Shown one piece after another: positions 12,401-22,883 of a stretch of 64,000 nucleotides of DNA (the first letter of the stretch is position 1; each line of letters starts with the position of its first letter). The notes under the pieces were generated by a model. That model did not search any database, had not been told where the DNA came from, and saw nothing but the letters and a program-made list of their open reading frames with translations. Origin of the DNA: Ephemerocybe angulata (lineage: Eukaryota; Basidiomycota; Agaricomycetes; Agaricales; Psathyrellaceae); contig JAACJK010000114.1 in assembly GCA_013368325.1 (NCBI GenBank), positions 1 to 64,000 on the forward strand, read 5' to 3'. The position numbers and the translations under genes were made by a program.

Positions 12401-13400
12401 GCAATGGATGGATTCTTAAATCGCAATTCTCGCGCTACCCTGGGCCAGAGGGTGTCTATAATCATAGTGAAAGGGAATGACAAGGTTGATTGAGCGGAAT
12501 GATATCTGGATTCAGCGGACCGGTTGTCGATGTACGCGAGCTCGAGTAGAGGGGTATGGTATTTCGTTGCGAGCCCCCATTTGCTTCTCTCCGAGCACAT
12601 TTATTCCTCGTGTGATGTGTACTGGTGTTTGATCCTTCGTCCGTGCATGTCTTTCATTACCAGGCGAGCTCGGATGGGAGCGTGGTGATACTCTGTCCTA
12701 CATAGCCTAATCTGCGCTCTCCATCCTAATCTAGATCCAGGCTAAATAGGCAGTGGCGAGGATGTCGATGTGGGATGAGTACAGACCAAAGGTGTCAACG
12801 CGAAGTAATCGATGAAGTTGGAGACAGGGAATTCAAGACGAAGAAATTGTCGGTCGACATTTGACTCGCGACCTTACCCACTCATTTCGAGTGAAACCCT
12901 GAATGAATTCCCGTACCCGACCGTTCCGTTAGTGCCAAGTGGACGGTAACAGTTGCTTGAGCGAGTTGTCACAGAGTGCAGCTCACAACCACTGCGTATC
13001 AGGCGCACTCAGAGTATTCTCAACTTAAGCTAAGCTCACGACTCAACTGGGAATCCTCCGAAGGCCTCAAGCTCATGCTCGAGTTGGACTCAGGTAGTCT
13101 CGTGGACTCTGCGGAAAAACTCAAGGTTCATCTCAAGCGATACAAGCTCATCTCTCAGCTCAAACTCATTGAAGCTGCGCTCACTCGTGCCAGCCTTGTA
13201 TACATTTTGCTATAATATAACATGCCGGGCGCCTATCAACGAGAGATGAATTTCCGACATATCAGGCGCGGCGGACTACAATCCAACTACAATCCACGCA
13301 ACCTACTGTAACACGTACCATCATATCAATATGAGCCGAAACTCTCATAAGTGAAGTTATGAATAAATACGAGCTCGTTAAATTGAAACGTGGAGCTAAT
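9491..13400. other. Long intergenic stretch without a supported gene
   Basis: TATATATAC near 9570 may be the desaturase TATA region. At 10860-11040 there is a diverged R2 copy (GAGCCGGCCGGGAG, then TTGTTCCTTCCCACCACGACGC). CAAAAAC is repeated three times near 10830-10855. 12970-13200 holds degenerate repeats around CTCAAGCTCATGCTCGAG. The long frames at 10940-11879 lack domains and are probably repeat-derived. Confidence 0.45.
10860..11040 (+). repeat. Dispersed repeat R2, diverged copy
   Basis: The copy has a GGCATGCCGGG / GAGCCGGCCGGGAG core followed by CTTGTTCCTTCCCACCACG and a pyrimidine-rich tail, in the same order as the better copies at 41810 and 61840. It is clearly more mutated than those. 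Confidence 0.4.
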
Positions 13401-15510
13401 CTACTCATCTCGGCTTGGAATGAGTACGAAAACACTTTTAGAAACCTGGAATCTACCCGTGTCCGCTCCGATTGTTAGCACGCCCGCCAGATATATAGAC
13501 CAATCGAAGCTGTATGGGAATACCGCCACCGCCATGACAGCTCCTCCTGGGTTGCTGGTTACCTCTGCAACGCACCTAGTTATGCGCTCCTTCCACGCCG
13601 AACTCGGATTACGGACCTGATTCACCCACTGAGCGTCAGATAGGAGACCTGAGTCCCTATAATGAGCTCTGTGTGTGTCCTCCCCGGCGACATCATGGAA
13701 GACGTGAACTGCTATGATGGGCTGATCGATGCCCAACTCTGGAGGGCGCAGAGTCTCGAACGAGTCGCCACTCATGCAATGCTCCAAGTACACAAGCTGA
13801 TTCCGCCTCATTTCTTCGGTCATGGAGGTGATGAGTCGGGGGCTTGTCTTATCCTGGGAGAGTATATCGCATTCTTCCCTGTGGATGCTGATCCAATCTT
13901 CATGTTGGCATTCAGAGGAACAATAGGCAACACTAAGACACTTGGTGCATTGCCTCACAGCTGAATCGGGGGAAAGAGGGCGTTCCTTGCTACAATGCTG
14001 GATGCAATATGATCAGTTAAGATAGATGGAATATAATTTTAAAAAAATCATGTGCTCACCATTAGGTTGCTACAAATGCTCACCCGTCGATTAAAATCGC
14101 AATTCTTGCGCTGGTTCAGAGTGATTACGGTTTTATCCCAAATACGACTCCAAAGTGCGTTTGAACAAATACGACCTAGTACGCGAGAATCTGACAGGAC
14201 TTTCTTCAGGTCACCGGGACCGGCATTATACATATTCGTGTTGCTCAGGTATGTCCGCAGGTAGTTGATGGAAAGGCTTAATCTCTCGAAGACATCAGTC
14301 CCTGCAGAGTCCATGCCAGATCTAGCCATGCAGATGAGGAGCAAAGGAATGGCGTGGTGCCTTATTGAGGCGAGAATGAGCTTTGGAGGATCAGCCGATG
14401 TGATCATTGCTTGAAGGAGCTTGATGAAAGATCTTGATATCAGCTGCCACGGCAAGTCTTGCGCAGGATGGAGGCTATGGAATATAGCACATCCTTTGGC
14501 AGTGATGAAGAAGGCTTCGACCAGTTTGCTAAAGAGTTGGTGCCGGAGAAACATCCCAAATGCGCGTGAGTCCTTTATCACCAAAGCACTGAAAATTGCA
14601 TAGGTTGACAGTATGGAAGCTGATACCCGGAAATAGTCGTGATCCAGTGCAGAATCTCCCATCCCTCCCACTGCGTGTGAGACAAGAGATGCTAGAATAG
14701 TCTCTCGGGTTGTTTTGCTGACAGAAAGGATCCGTGTGATAAATGCATCGTAGAGATGTGGTGGGCTAGCCAGATAACGGCCAAGGATAGCGCGGAGGGT
14801 GTCTCGAGTCACAAGGCGAAGGCGAAAATCTGCAATATGAAGCTTTTCGTGATGCCTGAGGTAAATGAAGAAGCAATCCATCGTTTCAGGTTTCTCTAGG
14901 AGCTCGGTCTTCCAGTCGTCGCGGATTGGGATGTCGCTCAAGATTTTAAAGAAACAGGTCGATGCGATATAGAATAGTTTGCTCGGGTTGTCTGCCGCCG
15001 GAGCATAGACAGTAAAGGCAACCATCCAGGACAGTATTCCAGTCCAGCTAGCCGCGATTAGCTTGAAGTACTCCGTCATGAGTATGTCTGTGTGTTCTGG
15101 TGAATATGATAGTTGGGATGCATATTCTTTGTAGCCATTGAAAGTCGTGCAGATCTTGAAAACATCTTGCATCGCTGCAACGGCATTCTGAGAGTTTACT
15201 TCCCGGGTGCGGCGCTGTTCTGTGGTTTCAAGATTATAGGGTATTCTGGGGGGTACTAGCTTGGCGTCGATATACCGCAGAGCCACTTCGAGGACGTTGA
15301 AGTTGCCAATGTCTGCTTGTTTGAGCAGGTAGATTCCCAGGGTGGCATTTATCTTGTCAGTGGAAGCTAGGAGCTGAGTAGAAAAGTTAGCGCCATCCTT
15401 TGTGAACATGTGTAAAATTGTCTCACCTCTCGAACCTCTCTCAGTTGGGGATCATTTGTCCAAACGCCACTCGACCTCCATGTGCGAGGGTGGGATTGAT
15501 ATTGAGACAT
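13401..15510 (-). CDS. MYND-type zinc finger protein
   Basis: Three exons on the reverse strand (15427-15510, 14060-15373, 13401-13997), joined through introns of 53 and 62 bp, give about 664 residues. I start at 15510 because this ATG adds an N-terminus ending in DPQLREVRE. That end splices in phase onto LLASTDKINATLG, whereas the inner ATG at 15409 falls inside the intron. Residues 30-460 are a long, probably helical region without a domain I can name. The MYND finger follows at about residues 460-505 and spans the last junction: paired cysteines, then QCTKCLSVAYCSSECQHEDW and HREEC. MYND fingers bind proline-rich partner proteins. The tail of about 150 residues (GIDQPIIAVHVFHDV) is unassigned. 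The frame is intact. The target and role are unknown. Confidence 0.85.
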
Positions 15511-16095
15511 GGGGGTAGAAGTGGATGGTTGGTCAGGGGAGCTTGGACTTGGGGGAAGGGATTGGAAGTATACGGAGACCTCACAGTTGTACCTTGCTTA
15601 TATAGGGCTCACCTGGCACGTCTGATGCCAAAGCGAGGTGTGGGGCTATGACATTTCATCGCTTTGATTGAATGGGCTTGGACAATGCGTTAGAAAGCAC
15701 AGCCAAAGCACAGTGTTTGAGCGAATAATTGCAGAACGTAAGGTCGTTGAAATTCGCGATTGCGTGGGTGAACAAAGGAATCTGTGGCATCATATCACGG
15801 GCGCTTCTTTGAATGGTTGCCACGCGTGGTCAAAGCGCTTGGCCTCATGTTCGCCGAATATGGTAAAGACGGAGCCCACACGGCCTCCCATCGATATCCA
15901 CTTCCTTTCAACCGCACGATGACAGGCCTCCTCTGATTCAAAGCGCGAAACCTCGTCAACTTGTCCCCAAGATGGTCTTAGTCGTAAATTTCCACTGGAC
16001 TACAAATCACATCACATTCCAACAAGACCCTCCGCTAGCGGAGGTACCTCGCTCGCGAGGTGGTATTGTGTCGAGACTAGGGTTTCTTCCAAAGA
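15511..16095. other. Intergenic, with paired palindromes near the end
   Basis: This separates the MYND gene's 5' end from the 3' end of the secreted-protein gene. Apart from the palindromes at 16029-16061 I see no feature. Frames at 15418-15922 have no domain. Confidence 0.5.
16029..16061. repeat. Two adjacent palindromes
   Basis: CCTCCGCTAGCGGAGG (16029-16044) is perfectly self-complementary. It is followed one base later by ACCTCGCTCGCGAGGT (16046-16061), which has 7-base arms. Both lie just beyond the stop codon at 16096 of the reverse-strand secreted-protein gene, so within its likely 3' UTR or terminator region. Confidence 0.7.
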
Positions 16096-16521
16096 TTATC
16101 GCCGCTCTCGACATGTTTCTGGACGTGCGAAGTCAACTGAATATTTAGTCAGTACCAATGCCTCCTCGCCGTGTCTCCTTCCACATGCCTTATTGGTTTG
16201 GCCTTCGAAGAATACCTTCTTGCAATATGGACAGGTACCGGAAACCTTTCGGCGCTCCAGGCGCTCAGTAACCTCTTCAATAAGTTCGCGGGTGGTCATC
16301 TCGCCCAGGAGCTCCCGGAGGCTGAGTTGAGACTCGTCAAAGCTACGGGTAGCGCTGAGCTCATCCCGCGCATGTAAACCGAGCTGAGTGAAAGGTTAGC
16401 GATGACTAGGGCAGACACTCGAACCATAACTTTAGAATCATGCACTTACATCGTGGTGGGCGTTGACTATTGAGGCCAGAGAGATGAAAACTGGCAGAAG
16501 AGCGAGAAGAGAGAACTGCAT
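16096..16521 (-). CDS. Small secreted protein with CxxC motif (paralogue 1)
   Basis: Two exons (16450-16521 and 16096-16383) flank a 66-bp GT-AG intron and give about 119 residues. Exon 1 is almost exactly a signal peptide: MQFSLLALLPVF, then a hydrophobic stretch ending SIVNA, with cleavage likely before HHD. The mature chain has a charged helical part (LLGEMTTRELIEEVTERLER) followed by CPYCKKVFFEGQTNKAC, with a fourth Cys near the C-terminus. It aligns along most of its length with the gene at 40507-40980: same signal-peptide length, LS/MTTR(D/E)L(L/I)..E, and CxxCxKxF. I know no named family for it. A zinc-ribbon-like fold held by the CxxC pair, or a disulphide, is inference. A TATAAG box lies about 100 bases upstream (16616-16624). 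Confidence 0.8.
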
Positions 16522-16615
16522 GCTGTGCGAGATGGTTGATGCGCTGTGCGGAACAGGTGCGGAACCTTGGAAAGGTGGGTGGGTCTGGAGTGCTACATAC
16601 ATCCTTTTGCTCAGG

Positions 16616-16624
16616 GCTTATATC
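16616..16624 (-). promoter_or_regulatory. TATA box of secreted-protein gene 1
   Basis: GGATATAAGC read on the reverse strand lies about 100 bases before the ATG at 16521. The paralogue has GATATAAGAC about 80 bases before its own ATG, which supports a conserved core promoter. Confidence 0.5.
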
Positions 16625-17156
16625 CCTACATCCGACACATCCGTTGCACACCCGCCAGACCCGAAGACACCGCAACGGTCTCGTGGGAGTTTGCTATTAC
16701 GGATCGAGAGCGTCGTGCTCTGTGTTTCATAATAGGAACAAGAGTTGTGCTCTGAGCTCTGGGGAGTCGAGGTGGAAGAGGAAACAAATTCAGGGACTTT
16801 GCTGAATTCCGAGCACCGTAGCGGGCGGGATGGATACAACCGAGTTCCTCCCTGCGAGATAGAAGTACGACAATCCACCGAGCACCAAGTACGCTCGGCT
16901 GACTGACTATTCGAGAACAGACCTTACGCCGTTGACCTTTGTGTCCACATGCTCAATACATCTGCACGTATCATCCCCGACTGTCGAATGGCTACCTTGA
17001 ACCAAGCGAGGGATCTATGTCGAACCAGCCATACATACACGCATGTGATCCGATTCAATAAATAGATAAACGTACACATATACTCATAGTCACTTTCCCT
17101 TCGTTCCCCGCCATACCAGTACGGCAAACTCCTCTCCTGAGCCCTGAATGTATACC
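16625..17156. other. Intergenic sequence
   Basis: No domain, splice pattern or repeat recognised. Short frames on both strands are unsupported. Confidence 0.4.
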
Positions 17157-18831
17157 TTAAACCTTGGAAGCCCCGTTAACACCATTCATACCATTAACTT
17201 TTCCACCAAGCTCCTCAACGCTCGGAATCGGAACCTTCAAACACCCCTCGAAAAACTCCAAAGTCTCCTTCGAGCTCGGCGGGTAGCGGCCGCCAAACTT
17301 CGGTTCCTCGCTACATCGAGAATCAGCATACTATCGAACACGCATTAAATCGCACACGAATAAGTCAAGACGAGCAACGCAAAGCGTAACGAACGTACGC
17401 TCGTATGCACACCAACCCCCTTCGAAAGTCGACCCGAAGGGATGACATCGAAAGACGAGTCGAATACCCCGAGAGCGAAGGGGGAAAAACACTCACCTAA
17501 ACGGCACCTCAACAACACTCCTCAAATACACAAACTCCTCAAACGTCCACTTCAAAGGCTGCCTCCCATACCCACTCTCCCCAACACCTCCAAACGGTAT
17601 GTCATCCACTAAAACGAACCAAAATCAGCACATATCCCACCCGTATTCTTCCAAAGCCAGGTGAGTAGTGAAGGAACGAACACACGAACACCCGAACGGA
17701 CGCACGAAGGCCAGAACGAGCACCCGAACAAACACTCGAATGCACGCACGACTGACCCCACGAACGAACACCCGAAAAAGCCAGCGAACGCACGAACAAA
17801 CACCCGAACAAATGTACTGAATTATTAACCTTCCCCCACACAACCCTCCTCGCCGCCACACGCAGTTCCTCCTCCCCCAGATTCGCACCATCGATGATGA
17901 CGGGGCTCTTCCCGCCCAGCTCGAGGGTCATCGGGGTGAGGTGTTTAGCGGCGGCGGCAGAGATGATGCGTGCGACGCGGCCGTTGCCCGTGTAGAATAT
18001 GTGGGCCCCTACGCACGCCGATTAGCTCTCTCTCTCTCTCTCTCTAAAGTAAAACGGCGGATACGGCGAGGTGGGAAACGTACATTTAAGCTCGAGGATC
18101 TTGGTTATCTCGGGTATCCCGCCTAGTGCGACGCGATACGCAGCGGGGTCGAGGTATTTCGGGACGAGATCGGCGAGGAGCTTCGAGAATGTTGGTACGA
18201 CTTCGGAGGGCTTGATGAGCGCGGGGCAGCCGGCTGCGATGGCGCCGCAGAGTGGTTGGAAGGTTAGGATTATGGGGTAGTTCCACGGCCTACAAACGCA
18301 TGTACATTCGTTAGTCAAGAGAAGAGAAAGAGAGTATGGATGGCATGAATGAAAGAAGGGAGAACAACGTACGAGATAATAAGCACCACACCCTTCGCTT
18401 TCTTCTCGATTCTAGCCCTCCACGCCTCTTGCCACCCCTCCAACTTGACGTCCTCCCCAATCTCCTCCTCTCCGCCAACCCAGCTCTCAAACTCCCTAGC
18501 ACCTCTCAGCGCGCGCCCAATGACAGCCCCGATCTCGGCCATGATGATTTCCTGGCATGGCTTGCCCTCGTCGATCCATAGGGAGTGGCAGAGGGCGTCG
18601 GCGTTTTCTTGGACTAGGCGAGCGAGTTGGAGGAGTTGGTGTTGACGGTAGGGGAGGGAGAGGAGGGGGTACGGAGTGGTGGAAGAGGGTTTGGTGGGAG
18701 AGGAGGACTGCGAGAGGGAGGAGAGGAATGTGGATGTGAGGGAGGCGTGGATCTGTTGGGGTGTGCGTTAGTGGGGAAGCAAAGGGAAGTATGCAGCGTA
18801 CCTTGTCAATTTCGGAGAGTGGGGTCGACAT
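17157..18831 (-). pseudogene. Aldehyde dehydrogenase copy 2, catalytic-cysteine segment missing
   Basis: Reverse-strand exons: 18802-18831 (MSTPLSEIDK), 18373-18752, 18084-18289, about 17830-18008, then C-terminal pieces at about 17505-17615 and 17157-17320. The protein belongs to the class-3-like fungal ALDHs: ISPWNYPIILTFQPLCGAIA (cofactor-binding region), [23 protein letters not shown], and ELGGKSPV with the general-base Glu. The C-terminal [15 protein letters not shown] and a tail with RYPPSSKETLEFF are also kept. After VVWGKVNNS the expected Gly-Gln-x-Cys region and roughly 120 residues are absent. In their place (about 17628-17829) is a GTTCG-rich low-complexity tract. Without the nucleophilic cysteine it cannot work as a dehydrogenase. 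It lies inverted relative to copy 1, and each copy has R2 upstream. A (CT)n run lies in an intron near 18026-18046. Confidence 0.85.
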
Positions 18832-19160
18832 TGTGTGAGTGATACGTCTGTCGTGGGGGACTTTGACTCGAATTATGCGTCTTTATATCTCCAAGGTTCT
18901 CGAAATCGTCCGGGCGTCTTCTCAAGCAATCAATCAGCGCAGTTCTATTCACTCTGCCCTACCGAAATAAATACAAAGGATAGATGCAGGGAGAGAAGAG
19001 GTGCGAGAGAAGAAAGAGAAGGATATGGAAGGCGACATGGTTGATGCTGGGAAGGAAGAAGCGCTCGTCATGTTTGGTCCTGCGTGCCGCCGGTCGGCCG
19101 GCGAGCTCGGTGCTGTGAGCGCTTGACCCATGGATTCTATGAGATCAAATCATTCCGAGA
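18832..19160. repeat. ALDH upstream region with a partial R2 repeat
   Basis: TATAAAG at 18882-18888 (reverse strand) lies about 55 bases before the ALDH ATG. At 19040-19130 is the first half of R2: GTTGATGCTGGGAAGGAAG, AAGCGCTCGTCATGTTTGGT and CGCCGGTCGGCCGGCG. The whole stretch 18880-19130 matches 61680-61930 block by block (TTCTCGAAATCGTCCGG against TTCTCGAAATTGTCCGG, AGAAAGAGAAGGATATGG, GGCGAC.TTGATGCTGGGAAGG). Confidence 0.7.
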
Positions 19161-19300
19161 GAGGGGATTGAACGTGTGAGGAAGGTCTATGGATCGTCTT
19201 ATGTTACCATTAAACTGATTGGCCTCAGCGAAGCGTTGTTCCTCTCGCCTTGCCCAACATGCAAAGACCCGAAGTTCCCGATGTACTGAAAACCGTTCGG
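19161..19300 (+). repeat. Dispersed repeat R5, copy 1
   Basis: About 120 bases match 40098-40255 closely in the same orientation. Shared blocks are CTTATGTTACC, TTGATTGGCCT, AGCGAAGCGTTGTTCCTCT, AACATGCAAAGACCCGAAG and ATGTACTGAAAAC. No coding potential was recognised. Confidence 0.75.
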
Positions 19301-19956
19301 CTTTGCGATCGCTCGACCTCTCGTGTTCTACGAGGTGCCGCTTTCACCGCGCTTCAGCTTTTCACAGTCGGGAAAGGCCATGTGTACTGTGCACACCTCG
19401 GATTCTAGTCGTGCTGGGGATAGAGTATTGGGTACTCCGATTTACGCTGCTTCTCTCCGTTTTCTCACTCTCTGTGCTCTCCTAACCGAGTTAAGATCCC
19501 AAAGATGTGTTGAGGGGGAAGGAAACTTGAACGAGAACAAGCCAGCAGGCGTAGCCTGCCCTGCCGTACTGGCCATAAGACCCGCCCGACCTCTTCACCC
19601 TACTTCTCCCAGTAAGACTAAAGATTATTTGCAACATGACCAGGTTCCCTCAGTCCAGTAGTAGGAAGATGGGTCGACATATATACACAGGTTGAGATGA
19701 GGGAATTGCACGCCAAACGCATCAGCTCAGGCCCACAACACAAGGATCGGTAGAAAGACGCGACGGTCGAGACGGGATGACCAGGTTGCGCGGGGGAAGT
19801 AGCGATACAGTGGCAAAGTATCAAGATATATACCCGTGTGAATACGACAGTCAATTAAACAGTCTCTGTTGACTACGACTCGCATGAGTGAACTAGACGA
19901 GAGTGGACACTGGACATACTAGTAGTCAATCGTAGGATATAAACTCAAGGTATCGA
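19301..19956. other. Intergenic sequence
   Basis: No gene recognised. Part of it is the likely 3' flank of the reverse-strand LRR fragment. Confidence 0.4.
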
Positions 19957-20583
19957 CTACTGTTTCGCTTCAACATCCTTCTGCTGGGAAAGTCGCTCGG
20001 CATTGTAGGCAGCCACATTCCCGGTACTCACCCACCACTCAACCTCAACCTTCATTCCCGCTCCCACCAACTCGTTCTGTATGGATTCAACTGCTTGGGG
20101 TGGGGACATTGCCTCCTGACAATCAGTTCGATTGCCGTAGAATCCGTAGTATCCTAAATTGTCTGGGGCGGCGCAGAAGCGGACTGCGAGCTGCGAGTGG
20201 CGACTCTTGGAGTCCTGGATACCAAGGCCTCCGCCGGTCGCCCAATTCTGGATCCAACGGAATAGACGCAATGCAAAATCCTCTGCTTCGGGTCTGGGCT
20301 TTTTTGCCAAGTATGAGCCAAGTTTCCGATCATTTATGCCAAAGCAGAGAAAATCAACCTCTCTCAAGTGCGGAGCGGTGAGATCATCCAGCCAATCGAA
20401 GTTGAAGAGACCACCATGGAGGTGAAAGACCTCTAAAGCATCAGAGTGGTCTCTCATCAGTGTCTCCAGCGTTTTGCTATCGCTGAGTGAACAGCGTTCT
20501 TCTGTGTCGATGTACAGCTCGCGAAGGGTGCATCCAGATCGCTTGATAAACATCAGCGAAAAACCCTCCCCACGACCTACCAT
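19957..20583 (-). pseudogene. Truncated F-box/LRR-type protein, C-terminal part only
   Basis: One open frame of about 208 residues shows leucine-rich-repeat spacing: SGCTLRELYIDTEERCSL, HSDALEVFHLHGGLF, DLTAPHLREVDFLCFG. A non-repeat tail ends DVEAKQ. Agaricomycete F-box proteins carry such degenerate LRRs after an N-terminal F-box and act as substrate adaptors of SCF ubiquitin ligases. No F-box or upstream repeats can be found. Sequence above 20590 does not continue the pattern, and a TIR element begins at 20726. It is probably a 5'-truncated gene, although an unrecognised upstream exon cannot be excluded. Confidence 0.6.
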
Positions 20584-20725
20584 TTCCGTGGATGATATAC
20601 CTTACCTAGGAAGATCATCGACGTCGGCCGGATAAGTCGGAAATAGTATCTTTTTAAAAACCAGATCGACCTACCGACGGGTGGGTCATTCCGTGGTAAG
20701 CAAGATCTTCTATACGACTTCGTGG

Positions 20726-22872
20726 GTGGTACACATTTTCGCTTGGGCCAAGTTGACTTGGTCAACTTGGATCAACTTGGATCAACTTGGCCCCGCCAAA
20801 TCGGGCCAAGTTGACTTGATCCAACTTGCAAGTCAACGCAAGTGCAAGCGAAGGCCAAGTTGAAATTGCACTAATGGTATGGTTTACTTGGAGGGAACTT
20901 GTCAATTAAATATATGATTAGAGGGTTTATTCACGCTGTGTGTGGATGCCCCCAGCTCTGTATTAGACAACGGTGGGAAATACATCGTGGTTAGGGTTCA
21001 TTTCGGTTGTTGGCTCTCGTTAGTGCCTTCTCCCCACCTTCACCCAAGTCAGCACCCAAGTTTCACCCCGCCAACTTGCACCCTTTATACTTCAGATCTT
21101 CAAGTGTCCTTTGTGGGTTTCTTCTATTTCTTCTACGTATGGGGTGAATATGAGGCAGAATAGAGGGAGCAGGGGATGATGGAGCTTGTATCAGCTGTAG
21201 ATACTAGTCCTGGTGCGTCATTGGATCTCTCCAGCCTATCTGCGAGAATTTACACTAACTCTACCAAGTTATGGGGACCTTAGATATATACTTTCAATTC
21301 AAGCTTGACTTTTCGGATGTCATGAATCATTAGCCCGTTCGAGACTGCTAGTTGGCCTGCCGTGGCCGGTGATCACTTGGGACTGGGAAGGATAATGTCT
21401 GGCGTGAACGAACACAGCTAGACATACTGAGCATGGCTGAGTTCAAAGGAGTTTTGCCACAGGTGAGTACTCCTGACAACGCTCGATTCATATTTGGAAA
21501 GGGCGCCAAACCGTTCAACCGGGCTCGGTCACCGGTGCAAACTTATTCCTCAACCTACTTTCTCTCGTCCACCACCAAAATGGTATTCCAGCGCCTAGGA
21601 CGTGCCATGCGGGCACCTTTCGCCCCAGCAAACACAATATCCAATGATATATTCACTACAGCCCGCAGTGCACAACCATCCGGGAATAATGATGAACCAG
21701 GGCGCCTATGGCTCTGATCCCAGATTGCACCCGGCGCAAGCGTCTACAACGACACAGCCAGGCTACCCATATCAGACACATGGTAAGGTAAATGCTCTTC
21801 TGGTCTCGTTAGTATTACTGACTTCCCTAAAGAAGAGCCAATGCGAACACACATGTATCATGCGGTATATCAGGCCAGCCAGGGGCCGTATGCATCTTGT
21901 GAGTCCCCTACATCTTCTAATGCTCCTCGTGCATCCTAATTTGCTTCAGATCAACCTCAATATTATATTAATGCCCTACCTCCACCTCATCCCTCGCCCC
22001 ACTTCCCAGTTTTTCAGCCGTACCTGGGTGGGCCGGCCCATCCCCAGCATACCACGCTGCAAGGCCCACAGCCAGTTCCACCTGCCCATCTCCCTCCCAC
22101 AGCACCTACGTTGACTCGTCCCACCCACCCCACGACATTTTTACCCAACACAGATCATCGCATTACTCAAAATGTTCAAGGAAGGGTTGATGTCCCGCGC
22201 GATGCAAATCCGGCCAAGCCCAAATCTACCGCAATGCCCCAGAAGGAGGAGATGTCCGAGAAGTCGAAAAGGAAGGCCGAGAAACACGCCAAGGAGAGAG
22301 ATAATGCTGAAGACCCGTTGCTATCATCTGGGCTAAATGGAGAGAGGTGGAACTGGTCTGACGACGATTCGGATAGTGACAGTAGGGCTACAATAGGGAG
22401 CGACGGCGCTAGCCACCCCTCCATACACAGCCACACAAGCCACGGCCTGCAACGGATACCAATATTCAGGCTCTCGGACTTCGGTAAGCAAAAATAAACA
22501 TTGAGTTCCCTAGAATACACTTTAGTTATAGTATATACACCCTCATCAAGACCTCCAAAGAATTAGTGAGACTACAAGTCGAGCACGAGTCACCAAGCTC
22601 CCCTGACATACACTGTATATATGGTAGACGCTTAGCTACAATAAACATCCCAATTACATGCCTACCATGGCCCCAGAAAATTATATTCTCAACCTTAACA
22701 ATTCAACTTGCCTCACGAATACCCAAGTTCGACGCAAGTTGAATTGTCGCCCCATGGGAACCAAGTTGACCAAGCAACTTGCCTAACTTGGGTTGAACTT
22801 GCGTCCATTTGGCGGGGGCAAGTTGACCCAAGTTGACCAAGTCAACTTGGCCCAAGCGAAATTATACACGGT
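20726..22872. mobile_element. 2.15-kb TIR element with 11-bp target duplication (MULE-like, possibly gene-carrying)
   Basis: The left end (20726-20870) and right end (22730-22872) are inverted copies: TTTCGCTTGGGCCAAGTTGA at the left recurs inverted at the right, followed in both by ACTTGGTCAACTTGG arrays and a CCCCGCCAAAT block. The 11-base sequence CGACTTCGTGG flanks both ends directly (20715-20725 and 22873-22883), as expected for a target-site duplication. Long TIRs with a 9-11 bp duplication are the pattern of Mutator-like elements. No transposase is seen inside. The interior carries a spliced proline-rich gene (21602-22497). Confidence 0.7.
21602..22497 (+). CDS. Proline-rich protein with acidic Ser/Asp C-terminus, inside the TIR element
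   Basis: Three exons can be joined through two short introns: a GTAAGG donor at about 21783 with acceptor before 21833, and GTGAGT at about 21900 with acceptor before 21951. The joined frame reads GYPYQTHE, then EEPMRTHMYHAVYQASQGPY, then YQPQYYINALPPPHPSPHF. It continues without a stop to FGKQK at 22497. The first part is Pro/Gln/His/Tyr-rich. Next come a lysine-rich helix (SEKSKRKAEKHAKERDNAE) and WSDDDSDSDS. The first methionine is uncertain: 21641 is the first ATG in this frame, and there may be an exon further 5'. No family is recognised. Its composition suggests a nuclear or intrinsically disordered protein. It could be a captured host gene or the element's own accessory protein. Confidence 0.5.
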
Positions 22873-22883
22873 CGACTTCGTGG

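Noticed and set aside
12976..13215. Forward frame of 79 residues
   Set aside because: It is made of degenerate CTCAAGCTCATG-type repeats.
15374..15426. ATG at 15409 as start of the MYND gene
   Set aside because: It falls inside a 53-bp intron. The upstream exon from 15510 joins in phase and looks coding.
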